A DNA stretch of 62,718 nt from Stemphylium vesicarium. Taxonomy: Eukaryota > Ascomycota > Dothideomycetes > Pleosporales > Pleosporaceae. The position numbers and the translations under genes are program-made. The stretch lies in contig QXCR01000164.1 of NCBI GenBank assembly GCA_004380135.1, positions 1 through 62,718 of the forward strand, read 5' to 3'. The notes beneath the pieces were generated by a model. The model had not been told where the DNA came from. It saw only the letters and a list, made by a program, of their open reading frames with translations, and made no database searches. Below are positions 1-12,212 of this stretch, one piece after another (position 1 is the stretch's first letter; each line of letters opens with the position of its first letter).

Positions 1-385
1 TGCCTGAAGTAGCTGGGCGACAATTTCTGCGGCCTATACCTTCACCTTGCTCCTTACTTGTACATCAAACTCTTGCGTTTGCCCTTCTGTTTGCTGTCCT
101 TGACCGGTTGCTGCCATCATCTCCTCCCACCCCTCGCACCAAAAGTCCGTCCTGTTAGTGGGGCAGACCCTGAGAAGGAAAACAACACGTGAACTAGGCC
201 TGTCTACGCTCGTCCTTCTTCTTTCGCTTCAAATTCCCTCCCTACGACAGCCCACCGCAACTTCTCGACTCTCTCTGCCCCTCTTGCCGCAACACCTTCT
301 GCTTCTCCCGCCACCGCGGCTCTTTAATCTCTTCACCCACTAGATACCCCTCTTTGAGTCCTAAGAAGCACACCCTTCAGCAATT
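1..385 (+). promoter_or_regulatory. Upstream region and 5' leader of KAP95
   Basis: This is non-coding sequence before the importin beta start codon. It is pyrimidine-rich just before the gene (about 210-360), as is common for fungal core promoters and leaders. A 61-codon ATG-initiated frame (158-343) ends 43 bases before the KAP95 ATG; it would be an upstream ORF only if transcription starts before 158, which cannot be seen from sequence. No other gene is visible. Confidence 0.5.
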
Positions 386-3289
386 ATGGATATCAACCAG
401 GTGTTGGAGGGAACTTATGCTGCCGGTATGCTGCTCTCACCGCGTGTTTTTCTTTTTCCCAGGCCTATATTGACGTCGTCCAGATGCCAGCATCCGTAAC
501 AGCGCCGAGCAGCAGCTCCAACAGGCTGCCGACTCCAACTTTGTAAGTCCCGGCAACGAGCAGGCTGCGGATGCTGCCCGCGAGACATATCCACTAACAG
601 TCGTGTCTCACGCCAGCCTCAATACCTCACCGTCCTCGGCGGCGAACTCGCAAATGAACAGGCCGCGCCGCAAATCCGCCAGGCGGCCGCCCTGGCCCTG
701 AAGAACGCTTTCACCGCACGCGAGTACGCCCGGTTACGTCAGGTCCAAGAACGATGGCTCAACCTCGACACCCAGATCAAGACGGAGGTCAAGGCCATGG
801 CCCTCCGTACCCTGGCCACACAGAACAAGGGCGTAGGCTCGGCCGCCGCACAATTCATCGCCTCCGTCGCCGCCATCGAGATACCCCGCAACCAGTGGCC
901 GGAGCTGATGACGACGCTTGTTGAGAATGTCGGTCAGGGCAGCGACAGCCAGAAGCAGTCCTCGCTCACCACAATTGGTTTTGTTTGTGATACAGATGAT
1001 GTAGAGCTGCGGGATGCGCTAGCACACCACTCCAATGCCATTCTGACGGCCGTCGTCCAAGGTGCCCGTAAGGAGGAAGCCAACAACGACGTCCGTGTCG
1101 CAGCCATCAACGCACTCAGCGATTCGATCGAGTTCGTCAGGTCCAACTTTGACAACGAGGGCGAGCGCAACTACATCATGCAGGTCATCTGCGAGGCCAC
1201 GCAGGCCGACGACAGCCGCATCCAGCAGGGTTCATACGGATGTCTCAACCGCATAATGGGTCTCTACTACGATAAGATGCGCTTCTACATGGAGAAGGCG
1301 CTTTTCGGTCTCACCATCCAGGGCATGAAGAGCGACGAGGAAGATGTTGCCAAGCTCGCTGTAGAATTCTGGTGCACCGTCTGCGAGGAGGAAATCGCCA
1401 TCGAGGACGATAACACACAGGCCCAGGCCGAAGGCTCTACCGAGCTACGTGAATACTTCAACTTTGCCCGTGTCGCTACCCAAGAGGTTGTCCCCGTCTT
1501 GCTAGAACTCCTCGCCAAGCAGGACGAAGATGCCGATGACAACGAGTACAATACTTCTCGCGCGGCATACCAGTGCCTGCAGCTCTGGGCGCAATGTGTC
1601 GGCAGCGGTGTCATGCCTCCAGTTCTTGCTTTCATCGAGAAGTTCATCCGCTCAGAAGACTGGCATTACAGGGACGCGTCTGTGTCGGCCTTCGGTGCCA
1701 TCATGGAGGGCCCCGAGGAGTCAGTCCTGGACCCCATTGTTAAGCAAGCTCTGCCAACTTTGATCGGCATGATGGACGACCAGAACATTCACGTCAAGGA
1801 CTCTGCGGCCTACGCATTGGGCCGCATTTGCGAAGCTGTTCCCAGCGCGCTTGACGCGCAGCAGCACCTGCCCCCACTGATCGGCGCCCTTTTCAACGGT
1901 CTGGCCAGCAACCCCAAGATGGCCGCATCCTGCTGTTGGTCGTTGATGAACTTGGCAGACAGGTTTGCCGGAGAGCCTGGTTGCCAAACCAACCCACTGT
2001 CACCTCACTTCGCCCAGAGCGTCCAGAGCCTCCTGCAGGTTACCGAGCGAGGCGATGCTGACAACACCCTGCGCACTGCTGCGTACGAGGTTCTCAACTC
2101 CTTTGTGAACAACGCCGCTGGTGACAGCGTTCCTCTTGTCAACGAGCTCGCCAATGTTATCCTTGAGCGCCTGGAGAAGTCCATGGCCCTCCAGGCCCAG
2201 GTTGTCAATGTCGAGGACAAGCTGACTCTCGAGGAGATGCAGACCAGCTTGGCCAGTGTCATCATGGCCATCATCCAACGAATGGAAAACGACATTGGAC
2301 CTCAATCTGACCGCATCATGCAAGCACTGTTGAGTTTGTTGTCGTCACTACCACCCAAGTCCAGTGTGCCAGACACCGTCTTCGCTGCTATTGGTTCGAT
2401 TGCGACCGCTCTCGAGGATGACTTCCAAAAGTACATGGAAGCATTCTCTCCCTTCCTGTACAATGCTCTTAACAACCAGGAAGAGCCCGCGCTTTGCTCC
2501 ATGGCCATTGGACTTGTTGCTGACATTACCCGATCGCTTGGCGAGAATGTCCAGCCTTACTGCGATGCGTTCATGAACTCTCTCCTGAACAACCTCCGAA
2601 GCCCTGCTCTGGGCAACCAGCTCAAGCCAGCTATCCTGCAATGCTTCGGTGATATCGCACACGCCATCCACGGTGCATTCGAGACCTACCTCCCCGTAGT
2701 TGCTCAAGTGCTTCAGCAAGCTGGCCAGGTGACTATCACAACCGAGGGCAACTACGAGATGATCGACTACATTACCTCGCTCCGGGAAGGCATCATGGAC
2801 TCGTGGGATGGATGCATTGTTGCAATGAAGAGCAGCAACAAGACGCAACTCATCGTCCCTTACATGGACTCGATCTTCGACCTTTTGCGAACCATCCAGC
2901 AAGACAGCAACCGCACCGAGGCTCTGCTTCGATCTTCGTGTGGTGTCATTGGGTATGTGTCAGAGTCACTCCATTTGAGAAAAGCTACTGACATTGTTAT
3001 AGTGACCTCGCGGACGCGTTCCCTGCAGGTGACTTCAGGGAGTACTTCCGTCATGACTTCCTCACCGCGATGGCGAGGGAGACTCGCGCGAATGCGGACT
3101 TTAGCAGCCGCACTCGCGACACCGCTCGATGGGCACGTGAACAGATCAAGCGCCAAATCGGTACGTCGCTCCAAAACAACCCCTACCTCCGTCCCGCTCG
3201 TCTCTACTAGAGTCGACACCCCATCCAATATCTATTATCCAGCCCACTGACCCCGTCCTTCAGGCGGCAACCAAGGCGTGATGGCCTGA
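386..3289 (+). CDS. KAP95: Importin subunit beta-1 (karyopherin beta, Kap95)
   Basis: This is the nuclear import receptor that carries importin-alpha/NLS cargo through the nuclear pore and releases it on RanGTP. Exons: 386-425, 484-542, 617-2952, 3003-3160 and 3264-3289, giving 872 residues, the usual length for the family. The N-terminus (MDINQVLEGTYAADASIRNS) is recovered by splicing two small 5' exons, and the whole protein is a HEAT-repeat solenoid. Typical segments include the acidic region around LGRICEAVPSAL and the C-terminal RWAREQIKRQIG helix. The last 26-bp exon gives GNQGVMA and a stop. All four introns have GT-AG ends and join in phase. A second in-phase 3' acceptor lies downstream (see findings), so an alternative C-terminus is possible. 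Identification is firm; only the last exon is open. Confidence 0.95.
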
Positions 3290-4309
3290 GCGTCGTAACA
3301 CACCTCCCCTCCCCAGTGCCACAAGCTTGATCGACGTATTGGTCATCATATTGGATAGCCTCTGTCGAGGTTGTGTCTGATGTATGACTAAGACGTTGAT
3401 TTTAGCTCGCGTTCCTGACACCGATCCCCAGCGCTTTGATGATTGGGACATTCCTCCCCGCGGAATTCCTATCCGCGGATAGGACCGCGGTTCCTTAGAA
3501 CCCGTGCCATTTCGACAACCTGGTCTGCGTGTCGTTCCGCGTGTATTGCCCCGGGATGTATCCAACGGACGTGAAGATGGAGAGCGGCGTGGCGTCACCG
3601 TATCAGAACTGTTGCTGCTTCGGCTTTGTTCGTTGAGGGAGGAGTACCTCTTGAAAATGCCTCGCCAATACGATGCATGATCGCAGCTACGCAGCATGAC
3701 GACGATGAGAGGAACGAAAGTCGATGACGCCCTAGCCATTGCACACAAATCAGCCCACAAACACCCCCAACATCGCGGCACACACCCAACCCCAGCACCA
3801 TGCGCGAAAACCCCCAATCCGAATCGCATAGCACAATCTCCAAGAATATCATGTAGCACTAAAAAGTCTTGTAAGGCAGTGAAGTAGCGCTCAATGCGTC
3901 TTTTTTGCCAGGAGAATGAATAGAATCCTTCCGTCCCAAATTTTGTTCATTATCCACCCCACCCGCTTTTTTTTCTTTTTCTTTCTTTCTACCATTCGTG
4001 AAGAGCGTTTATACCACTCTGCTTTGTGCATTTATGGATAAAGCTGGGTTTATATTTGTAATTATAGACTTGGAGTTTTTTTTTTTAACTCGGCTTGGTT
4101 TGATTTGATTTGGATAGTTTGGAGACGTGTTATGTGATGTGTGATGTGACATGAGCTGAGCGGGATTGACGTGAAGTATCATAGGTTTCCATTCATGACA
4201 AGATTCTACAGCACGAATAGTAGGTCGACGCCTCACACACGCCACCTCAGCCCAACATCCCCATCTCCATACTCCCTCCAATCTCCAAGCTTCCTTCCAT
4301 GACATCACA
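3290..4309. other. Convergent intergenic region, KAP95 / cation transporter
   Basis: This region lies between two convergent genes. It holds the KAP95 3' UTR, a possible alternative last exon (3406-3482), a perfect 16-bp palindrome at 3468-3483, and T-rich stretches around 3968-3990 and 4075-4086 that suit 3' ends. The open frames on the minus strand (for example 3260-3859) have no recognisable protein features and are not called. Confidence 0.5.
3468..3483. repeat. Perfect 16-bp palindrome
   Basis: CCTATCCGCGGATAGG equals its own reverse complement. It is flanked on both sides by further CCGCGG hexamers (3458-3463 and 3485-3490), so a longer imperfect hairpin can form. It sits in the KAP95 3' region. 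Function is unknown. Confidence 0.7.
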
Positions 4310-4606
4310 TTACAACTCCTTTTTCAAAAAATGCTCAGGCCGATGATCAGTCTCATAATCAACATGCACATACGCCCTCTCCACATCGGGCAGACTCTCA
4401 AGCTTAATCTGCAGCTCCTCGGCCACATCATGAGTAGCGCGCAGAGTGGCCTCTGGATCCATGACGATGTCGACTTCGACGATGAGGCGGGGACCGCTGT
4501 GGTAGGCGCGGACGGTGTCGATTTGGAGGATGTGGGGGGAGTGTGTCATTGCTTTTGTATGTTAGTGAGGCAACATATAAAGAAGTGGAAGGAAGAAGAG
4601 AAAGAG

Positions 4607-4661
<55 letters not shown>

Positions 4662-5907
4662 AAAACCCACAGATATAAGTAATATGCTGCAACACGCCCG
4701 TATCAGCCGTGACGCCAATCAACAGCTGAAACTCACTATACGCCGTCCTGCTCCAAAGAAAGATGATAAGCACAGAAAGCAGCATGGCACCTAGCGGATC
4801 CAACCACCACTTCAACTTTGATCCGCCGACGCTAGTCAGCACACCAAACCCATTGATAAAAAGATCATTGCGATGGTCCTCCCACAGAATGCGGACTTGA
4901 CTGTACTTATTCCGCAACGCCCAACAGTACAAAAACAGGCTAAACTTTGTCGCAAACGCAATGCACACGGCAATCACACTGGGGAGGAAGAAATCGTTCG
5001 TCTCGGGGCCATTGTGCTCGGCTACGGTGCGGATGGATTCCACGATGATGACGACGGACACGGTGATCATCAGCGCGCAAAAGGACAGGTTTCCCGCAGT
5101 CTCGATGCGCGCTTTTCCGCTGGGGAACTTGCGTGCGTCGACGCGGGCGACGGCGCGATTGCACATTATCAGCGTGAGGTTGGACAAGGGGTCGAAGAGC
5201 GAGTCTGCCATTGTGGTGAAGAGGGATAGCGACTGCGAACTCACGGCTGCGTAGAGCTGCAGGACCGCTAGGATGATGTTCGCGGCAAAGGACCCGATTA
5301 CCGCGATCTTGTACTTGAGGTGGTTTGCGCTGTCTTCTTCTTTTGCGGCGCGCCGGTGGTCTGCCACGGGTTTCAGGAGACGGGCTATGTTTTCGTTTTG
5401 GGCAGAGTAGAACTCGGAGAGTTTCTTTGCCGTACGTGCCTGGCGGTTTAGTGTTATGGGACCGCACCCGTCGCGCTTGCGCGATGTGTTGGCGCGGATG
5501 AGGGCCAGTTCGGATTCGGGCTTTATGGCCGCAGACAGCCGGTATGGGTCTGTGTCGGGTGTGTACGAGGGCGGGGATTGCGATTCGAGATCGGAGCTGG
5601 CATCGTGCGAGGTGCTGTGTTGGGCGGCATGCCGGGCGTGGTGGTCTGTAGACGTGGATTGCGGTCTTTCGATTGCGGTGCTGCTCGCGTCGTTCTTGCC
5701 GCCGCTGGCCGTCTCGGAATGTTGCAAGTGGCTGTGTGTGTTGTGGTGCGCGTTACTGCTGCTGCTGCTGGGACTGAGGTGCACGTGTGGGGTCGAGATG
5801 CGTTCGATGCGGTCGGGATGCGTGTGGAAAGGGTGCGGTTTCATGGAGATGGCGTGGTGGAGATCGGGTTCCGACATTTTTTTTTGGTGGATTGGTTTGT
5901 TTCGCAA
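4310..5907 (-). CDS. Cation diffusion facilitator (CDF) metal transporter, Mn-type motif
   Basis: Membrane exporter of divalent metal ions from the cytosol, probably by proton antiport into an organelle or out of the cell. Exons: 5907-4671 and 4551-4310, 492 residues. The N-terminal ~190 residues are disordered and His-rich. Transmembrane segments begin near residue 200. Residues 235-239 (DSLFD, within TMADSLFDPLSN) form the DxxxD motif of the Mn-transporting CDF subgroup. The C-terminal exon encodes the cytosolic domain with RAYHSGPRLIVEVDIVMDPE and ends HFLKKEL. The 119-bp intron is largely an AAAG/CTTT microsatellite. An internal ATG at 5877 (MSEPDLHHAI) could be the real start. Metal specificity is inferred from the motif only. 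Confidence 0.9.
4604..4664. repeat. AAAG tetranucleotide microsatellite inside an intron
   Basis: About 14 tandem AAAG units (CTTT on the coding strand) fill the middle of the CDF gene's only intron (4552-4670). On the transcript they form a long pyrimidine tract between the donor (GTGGGT) and the CTAAC branch point 12-16 nt before the acceptor. Confidence 0.9.
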
Positions 5908-8074
5908 TGGAGGGATTGACCTGAACTGAGATTGAATGACTCTGCTGTTATTATGATTATCACTTATACACCCCTCCTCCTTCTAGCGTTTTAGCGGCCG
6001 TGAAAGTAGGTCCGATGGCATGGCAAAGCAAAGCCAAGCGCCCATGTTGGGGTTAAGAGTGCGGGCCAAGCTTGTTCCTCCGCGTTGCACGTGGGCAACA
6101 TGTATGGTGGCGGGGGGAGGGAAGGCGCGCGTAAGTACAATTACTTTGCCTAGTCTTTTCGTACTATCAAGACGCCTTGCGCTATCGCGTCCATTTTGTA
6201 TACGTGTAGACATTGGATAACATGTCCACACCAGGGTCCATCAATCATCCATCAAACCCCACCTTCCAAGCTTGTCTCCCACGGTACGCAACTGCAACAC
6301 GTGCAGCCCGTCTCCACGTTCCCTTATCGATAACGGCAGAAGCGCGCTGCTAATTCGCTCCCCGCATGCCGACCGTTGTAGTGCAATGTTACACGACAAC
6401 ACTTCTACGTCACAGCCATTCTTCCCAGTCTTTCCTGCGACCGGATAACTTCAAGTAAAGAGTGCATCTCGACGCACACCGATGACAACGACAATGACAA
6501 AGGATGGTGACCTATCGCTCAAGCCTCGCGTGTTGCAAAAGCCAAGATGTTCACTCCATCCCCGCCCCCACAGAGTCTTGGTATTGTGAGAACCCTGGGA
6601 CCCAGGCTGCAGAAAGTGTGTATATTACTTTGCGTGCTGGATTTCGTCCGTCAAAAGGGCAGGGAATCTGGGTAGGCTTCTGAATCCAAAAGCTTGTCTC
6701 GTTGCGGTATACGCTGCGTTGCGGTGCGCTCACTCCACACCATTGTTATGATGATTGCGAGATTCGCTCACGCGACACATGTCAATCGTTTTTGCTTGTC
6801 CGCATCTGTTGCATCATCAGGCTAAAACAAACGGGCATGCAGCATAGAAGGAACAGCGCACCGAGAATGTGGAACGAGGATACTGAGGAGCAGGAGGAGA
6901 ACGAGGGGGTATGGGGGGTATATATGCTCAGCATTAAGATAAAAACGCTCCAACGTCGCAACTTTCTTCTATTGCTTAAGCGACGACGCATGTTGCTTGA
7001 GCTTATCTACATCCTAACAGTGACCTCTCTGCCTCTCCCTCCCTCCCTCCCCTACCTCCGCTACTCAGGCCTAGCCTCGCTTTTTTTTAGATAGCCAATT
7101 TAACCGGTACCAGGAATCCGGGGGGGGAGAGGGTATGATAATGCAATGACCCCTGTCTATAATGAACGCAGCGTAGCGAACGTGTGTGAAATCAAGAAAA
7201 GCAAGGGAAATAAATGCTTCAATACGCTACAGGATTTTACTGCAGAGAAAAGGTAGAGAAACACGAATGGCTGTATGCATGTATGAGGAAACTTGTGAAG
7301 GGGGGAGAGAACGAGATACAAACGACTATTCAACAACAACCAGACGATGCAATGCAACGTGTAAAGGCTTGTGGGGAAAGAAAAAAAGAGGAGAGTAGAA
7401 TTGCGGAGTGAGGCAACAAAGGTGCAGGAACCCCAAATGGCCGAGCAGATGCGTGTAGTTGCCTCGAATAGAAGCCTAGCGCGGGAAACAAGCAAGGGAG
7501 AAAGAGGGAGCCTTGCATCGTGATCGACAATAGAGGCAGTACCCGACTTCGGGACCCCAAAGCTTTCGAACAAAAGTCCTTCCAAACCCGCATCTGATAA
7601 TCTCCCATACTTCCCTTTCGAGACTTATCCTTTACTCCGGAAGCATAGCAACCCCGGCTAACCCACATGCACGTTGATGACAATCTTTGGCAAGGATAAC
7701 CCATGTAGAACGTTCTTTGCGCACCCGTGAGGCTGGTTCACTGCCGGCTGTTGTATGCCAAAAATTGTCCGTTCATTCTGGGAAGAATGGCACATGCTTG
7801 TCCCTCTTCTTCAGCGTGCGTGCGTATACGTGCGTTGGTTCGAGACGTTCGGGATCCCGTGTACCCCGTTCCGGACTTCGTTTGCATGGTCAGATTACTT
7901 ATCAGTATGCACGCCCTCAATGTAGCAGCGCGGATCCGCGTTTCCCTTCTCTTCTCTTATCCACACACCCCCTCCAAAGTACCACTGCCCGCGAATTCCT
8001 GCATGAGCGAGGAGCAAGGCAGTACAGCACCCCCATGGCTCCTAAAAATATATCCTAGCTTCGGGCCAGACCCT
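5908..8074. other. Long intergenic region without a recognised gene
   Basis: This stretch contains the promoter of the minus-strand CDF gene at its left end and the 3' flank of the Zn2Cys6 regulator at its right end. A pyrimidine-rich tract with CCCT repeats lies at about 7025-7060, a T run at 7081-7088 and a G run at about 7120-7127. None of the small open frames shows a domain, a signal peptide with cysteine pattern, or convincing splice joins. I see no tRNA. Confidence 0.5.
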
Positions 8075-10541
8075 TTAGTTACCATGCATCCAACATGCCC
8101 CACCGGCTCCAGAGTCCTGCGCGGTGCCTGCGTAATCGTAGTCGTTGCTGAGTCCGAACGGCGTCTCTAGCATGTCGGGTAGATTTGTGTCCCACATCAT
8201 GTCATCCCAGAAGTTGTTCAGAATCGTGGGGTCGGTGCCGGCATTGGCCCACGTCGGCGTGGCAGGGTTGTACTGGCCAAACACAGCTGCGTGTTGCTGT
8301 CCGTATGTCGTGGCGTTCGTGTTGAGCATCGTAGGAGCGTTTGTACCGGGAACGGCAAAGTGCGTCGGCACCTGAGAGTGGCTCTGTTGTTGGTATTGCT
8401 GGGGATACGGCATCTGTGCCATGGTGGGTTGAGATTGGTTGGATAGCGTGGATGCGTGGGTTTTGTATGCGGCGTATAGTCGTGTGACGGCATCTCCGCT
8501 TCTCCTGGCAGCGATGCTCCAATCTTTGACTGTCTCGAAAAACGCAAGTGCCGTCTCGAGGCTGGCCTTCCACTTCTCAACTTCTTCGGGGATGCTCGCG
8601 TCGCTGAAGAGTGATACAAGTGGGACCATGCAGGCCTGGAAGCAGAACCATACTGCATTCCAACATGAGATAAGATCGGGCATGCACTCTTGACTGATCT
8701 CTTCAATGGTCTTGGAAGCGATGAGTCGGCACTTTCCGACTGCGACTTTCTCTTCTGCACTGAGAGCTACCCATGGGGAGCGTCGGAGTGCTGTAGTAAG
8801 CAGGAAGGGTCGGTGGAGGATGATGCGGATATTCTGAAACCGCCACTTCATCACCAGCCGCGTTCGGCGGAGAAACTCGGGACATGGCTCGTCGGGACTG
8901 GCGAGGATCGAAGGTAGCTCTTCGTGCCACTTCACAAGCTGTGCGTCATAGCCGGCCGTTTCTGCGGAAGAGAGAAGTGGGGATTCCACAAGGCGGTCCT
9001 GTATTCTGGTAGCTATCTGACAGAACGCTGAAGCATGCATCAGAGGAAGGATCCTGAGATGCTCAATGTACTGAGGGGTGCCGGGCGGTGGTATCGTCTG
9101 AACCTCCAAACTAGTCAGTCATGATACACGAATTCAAAACAAGAGCATATAGCCTTACAGCATTCACAGCCGTCCCCGGCCTCATGACGGTGATGGAAGG
9201 GCCCATCCTCCCCAGTGAAGGCCGTCCCGTTGTCGTCGACGCCCAGGAGTCGAGACAGAACAGGCTCCACCATATGCGCCGTCTCATTTCAGGGGAAATT
9301 GAGTCTTCCTCACCGGGCGCCATGAACTGCCTACTCGCATCACTTCTTTCCGAGTACTCGCGATGCAACCCTAGCGCAGTGGCCATGCGGAGTGTTCCAC
9401 CCATAAGCGAGTGTGCTTCGTTAGGACGGTTTAGATAGTGCATGTAGTATCCGCTCATGATCGCCAGCGCCTGGAGCACTTCCAAATTGCCGCTCCCAAA
9501 CGACTCCAGAGACAAGTGCTGTCGCGATCGATTGAAGTAGACGTAGTGTGCCTCGTTATCTGCAGCTAAGGATGCAAGCGATCCCAAGGCGTATACCATG
9601 TTCAGCAGTGCCAGCCATGCTGAGTCTTTTCGGTTTCCGTACAAGAAGGTAGACCAGAACTTGCGTTCATCGATCATGGGAAAGAAGGGATGAACACGAT
9701 CAAAGTAACTCTCGATGAGTTCTTGGCCATGTTCAGGAGATGGCAAGGCATCTGGCCGGTTGTCTGTCAGTTCGGGTGGCGGTGAACCTGCACGGCTTGG
9801 TAGCGCCGTCTCCTGGCTGTTGTGTGCAATGAGCGATCGTGCTTGAGGTGCGCATCGCACAATAACCTTGAGTGCGGCCGTGATTGAGGAGATGCCAACA
9901 TATGATGAGAGTCGATCCACCGACATGGAAAGGCCATTCACATCATCGGAGATGCCTTGGACACGGAGCTGGTGCTTCCGCGCCTCATCCCAGTAGGGAT
10001 CTTCGGGCGGAGCCTGCTCAAGCGCCTCTAAACTCTCGGCTCCATCAGAACCCACTTGGACATCGGACAAGGCTTGCGAGTCTGCTGCTGATGGTGATGT
10101 CGTCGAGTTGATGGCTGTTGAGGACAAGGCCAGTTCTAGAAGTTCCTCCCGTGGGAGATTGGCCAATGACTCGAGGTTCTTTACACCATAGAGCTTGGTG
10201 AGAACAGTCTTGTATTGCTCAATGTTGTTCGAAAGCTTGTCAACTAGCCTACCAAACTAATTAGTACAGCATGTCCGACCGGTGTTCTAGAATTCTCACT
10301 TTCTGCTCGGCACAACTCTCTGTGCAGGTTTCGAGTAGCCGCATGCCTCCGGGTGCTGATACCACTGGCACTGTCCACATGGCTGTGTACCATCGCAGCG
10401 AATCTTGCGTCTTCTGCACTCGACGCAGGCGTTGCTCGTGGATATCCGCCGGGATCCTGGTGGTCGTGATGGTTTTCCCGCGCTGTCGCTGTCTGCACCG
10501 GGCGAGCGCATGCCCACGGACGACTGGAAGGTGTGAAACAT
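8075..10541 (-). CDS. Zn2Cys6 transcription factor, CLR-2/ClrB/ManR-like
   Basis: Nuclear DNA-binding regulator. Exons: 10541-10300, 10248-9159 and 9103-8075, 786 residues. The Zn2Cys6 cluster lies at residues 39-67 with ligands C39, C42, C49, C55, C58, C67 (ACVECRRRKIRCDG at its start), followed by KPAQRVVPSRKLVDKLSNNI, a linker and dimerisation start. The middle holds a fungal-specific TF domain (about residues 220-600, including SLFCLDSWASTTTGRPSLG). The C-terminus is Gln/Asn/Thr-rich and may activate. From memory the cluster and linker resemble CLR-2/ClrB/ManR, regulators of cellulose and mannan degradation; this cannot be checked here. The beta-mannosidase gene about 1.7 kb upstream fits that idea. 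The third-exon acceptor was chosen to keep frame; other acceptors nearby do not. Confidence 0.85.
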
Positions 10542-12212
10542 GTTGCGATAGTGTCGGCAGTACCTCGGCTGGTCGTGGGGTTCACGGCGGCGAGTGAAAG
10601 GGGATGCTGAGATGGGTGCAGCTTTCGAGGAGCCAGATAGCGGTTCAGCCAGGGGTCAGGGCGACGTGTAGGCTCATTCAAATACGTCGTGCTGGTTGGG
10701 GGTATTTGAGAATGGCGAAAACCAAATTGATGGTACGACGGAAAGTACCAGTGGTACGTCGAGATGCAATATAGCTCCAGTCGGAACTAGACGTCGACGG
10801 AACCGAGATTGATATATCAGAGACGGTCGGTAGTGCAGTTGGCGGCTTCGCACAAGGCATGCCATGCGCAGCCTGAATCAAAGATGCTTAAAGGCAAAAC
10901 GTAACGACAGTCGCATCTGGTTCCCAGACGAGCACCGTCATAATCCTGCAGGCGCGTGCGTGTGGTGTACTTCGCGGCAGCTAGCGAATCTTACAGGGCC
11001 GGAGCGACAAAATGACATTCCAGAGTGGACATTAGTGAGGATATAATCCCCGCATTATAGGCACGAACCCTCGCTGGCCCCCCTGTGTGCGTGCAGCAGG
11101 GCTGACTGGTGGAGGAGAAAAACAGGCGAACGTTGAGACGGGCGGACGGGAAAGATTGCGTCCAGCAGCCAAGCGAGATTGAAGAGATGGAGCGCGCCGC
11201 TGGCCCCCAGACCTTCGAGAAGGGCTCCAGAAGGAAGCCGATGATGATGCGCAACCCTTTGCCGTCTTAAGCATTGATGGCCATCTGCCACACTTGTCTT
11301 CCTGCGGCAGCACTACTGCACGTCGTTTCAGCACATGCGGCTCATCCTTCCCGCCACGATGGAGCAGAGCGCGCCCTCGATCGCATGAGCGGCCATGGAC
11401 CTGGCCGCGGACAGGACGGGTGGGCGGACTTGAATCTGCGGCCGTAGCGGTTCGTGGTGGGTGGTGGAGTTGACGGTGTGGGAGATGGTGCCATCCAAAC
11501 CTAAACCCCAACCCCAAACCGAGATCTCATACACAAGCCTCGGGACAGCACTACCCGACCTGCGAGGGACCCTCTTGCCACCCGCTCTCGCCTTCGCCCT
11601 CGCTACCATGGCCTTCTGCCGACATATCAGCAGCAGCAGCGCCATCCAGCGGCCGGGTCGAGAGCACGCGTGGGCCGACAAACAAACCGTCCACGGCCGT
11701 TTGCTGCACAGCGACCCTCTGTGATATGCACCTGGATTGCATCTGCCTGCAGCCATCTCCCCAAAGGACGCTCCCGGCCAGCCAATGCGCGCCCCGCCAT
11801 TTAATTAGACTTGGAATTTCACCATGTTCGATAGACACCCTTCATATAGAGCGCTTGGCTTGGTACATGACGACGGGCCTATAGCAGCCTCACATATACC
11901 CCGCAGTCGTAACTCTGCTCGACAACGCCCATCAGTCCCTCATTTCTCCCGCTCCCTTGCCTATAATGAACCTGCCATGCAAACTTTATCTCGTCGTATA
12001 CGTGTATCTTGCTGCAAACTAGTCGCTGCCAAATCATCAAGGACTCGTTGTGCTGGCCCGTCAGCATGCGCTGCCGTCACCTCTAACTACATCGTCTTGC
12101 CTTCGCATATCCGCCATCCCTACGCAGTCGTGATTCTGCTCGCTTTGCATAATCAAACCATCCTCCCAATATTTCCACAGGCCCCCACTACGCCTATCCC
12201 ACAGCCTGCCCT
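10542..12212. other. Intergenic region upstream of the Zn2Cys6 regulator
   Basis: This stretch lies between the regulator start and the 3' end of the beta-mannosidase gene, both on the minus strand. It should hold the regulator's promoter. I see scattered CGG and CCG triplets near 10780-10830 but no clean CGG-N11-CCG pair there. No gene recognised. Confidence 0.45.

Noticed and set aside
158..343. 61-codon frame before KAP95
   Set aside because: Ser/Leu/Pro-rich and in the leader region; no evidence it is transcribed and no splice signals. Mentioned only as a possible uORF.
3260..3859. 199-codon minus-strand frame after KAP95
   Set aside because: No domain, low-quality composition and located in a convergent 3' region.
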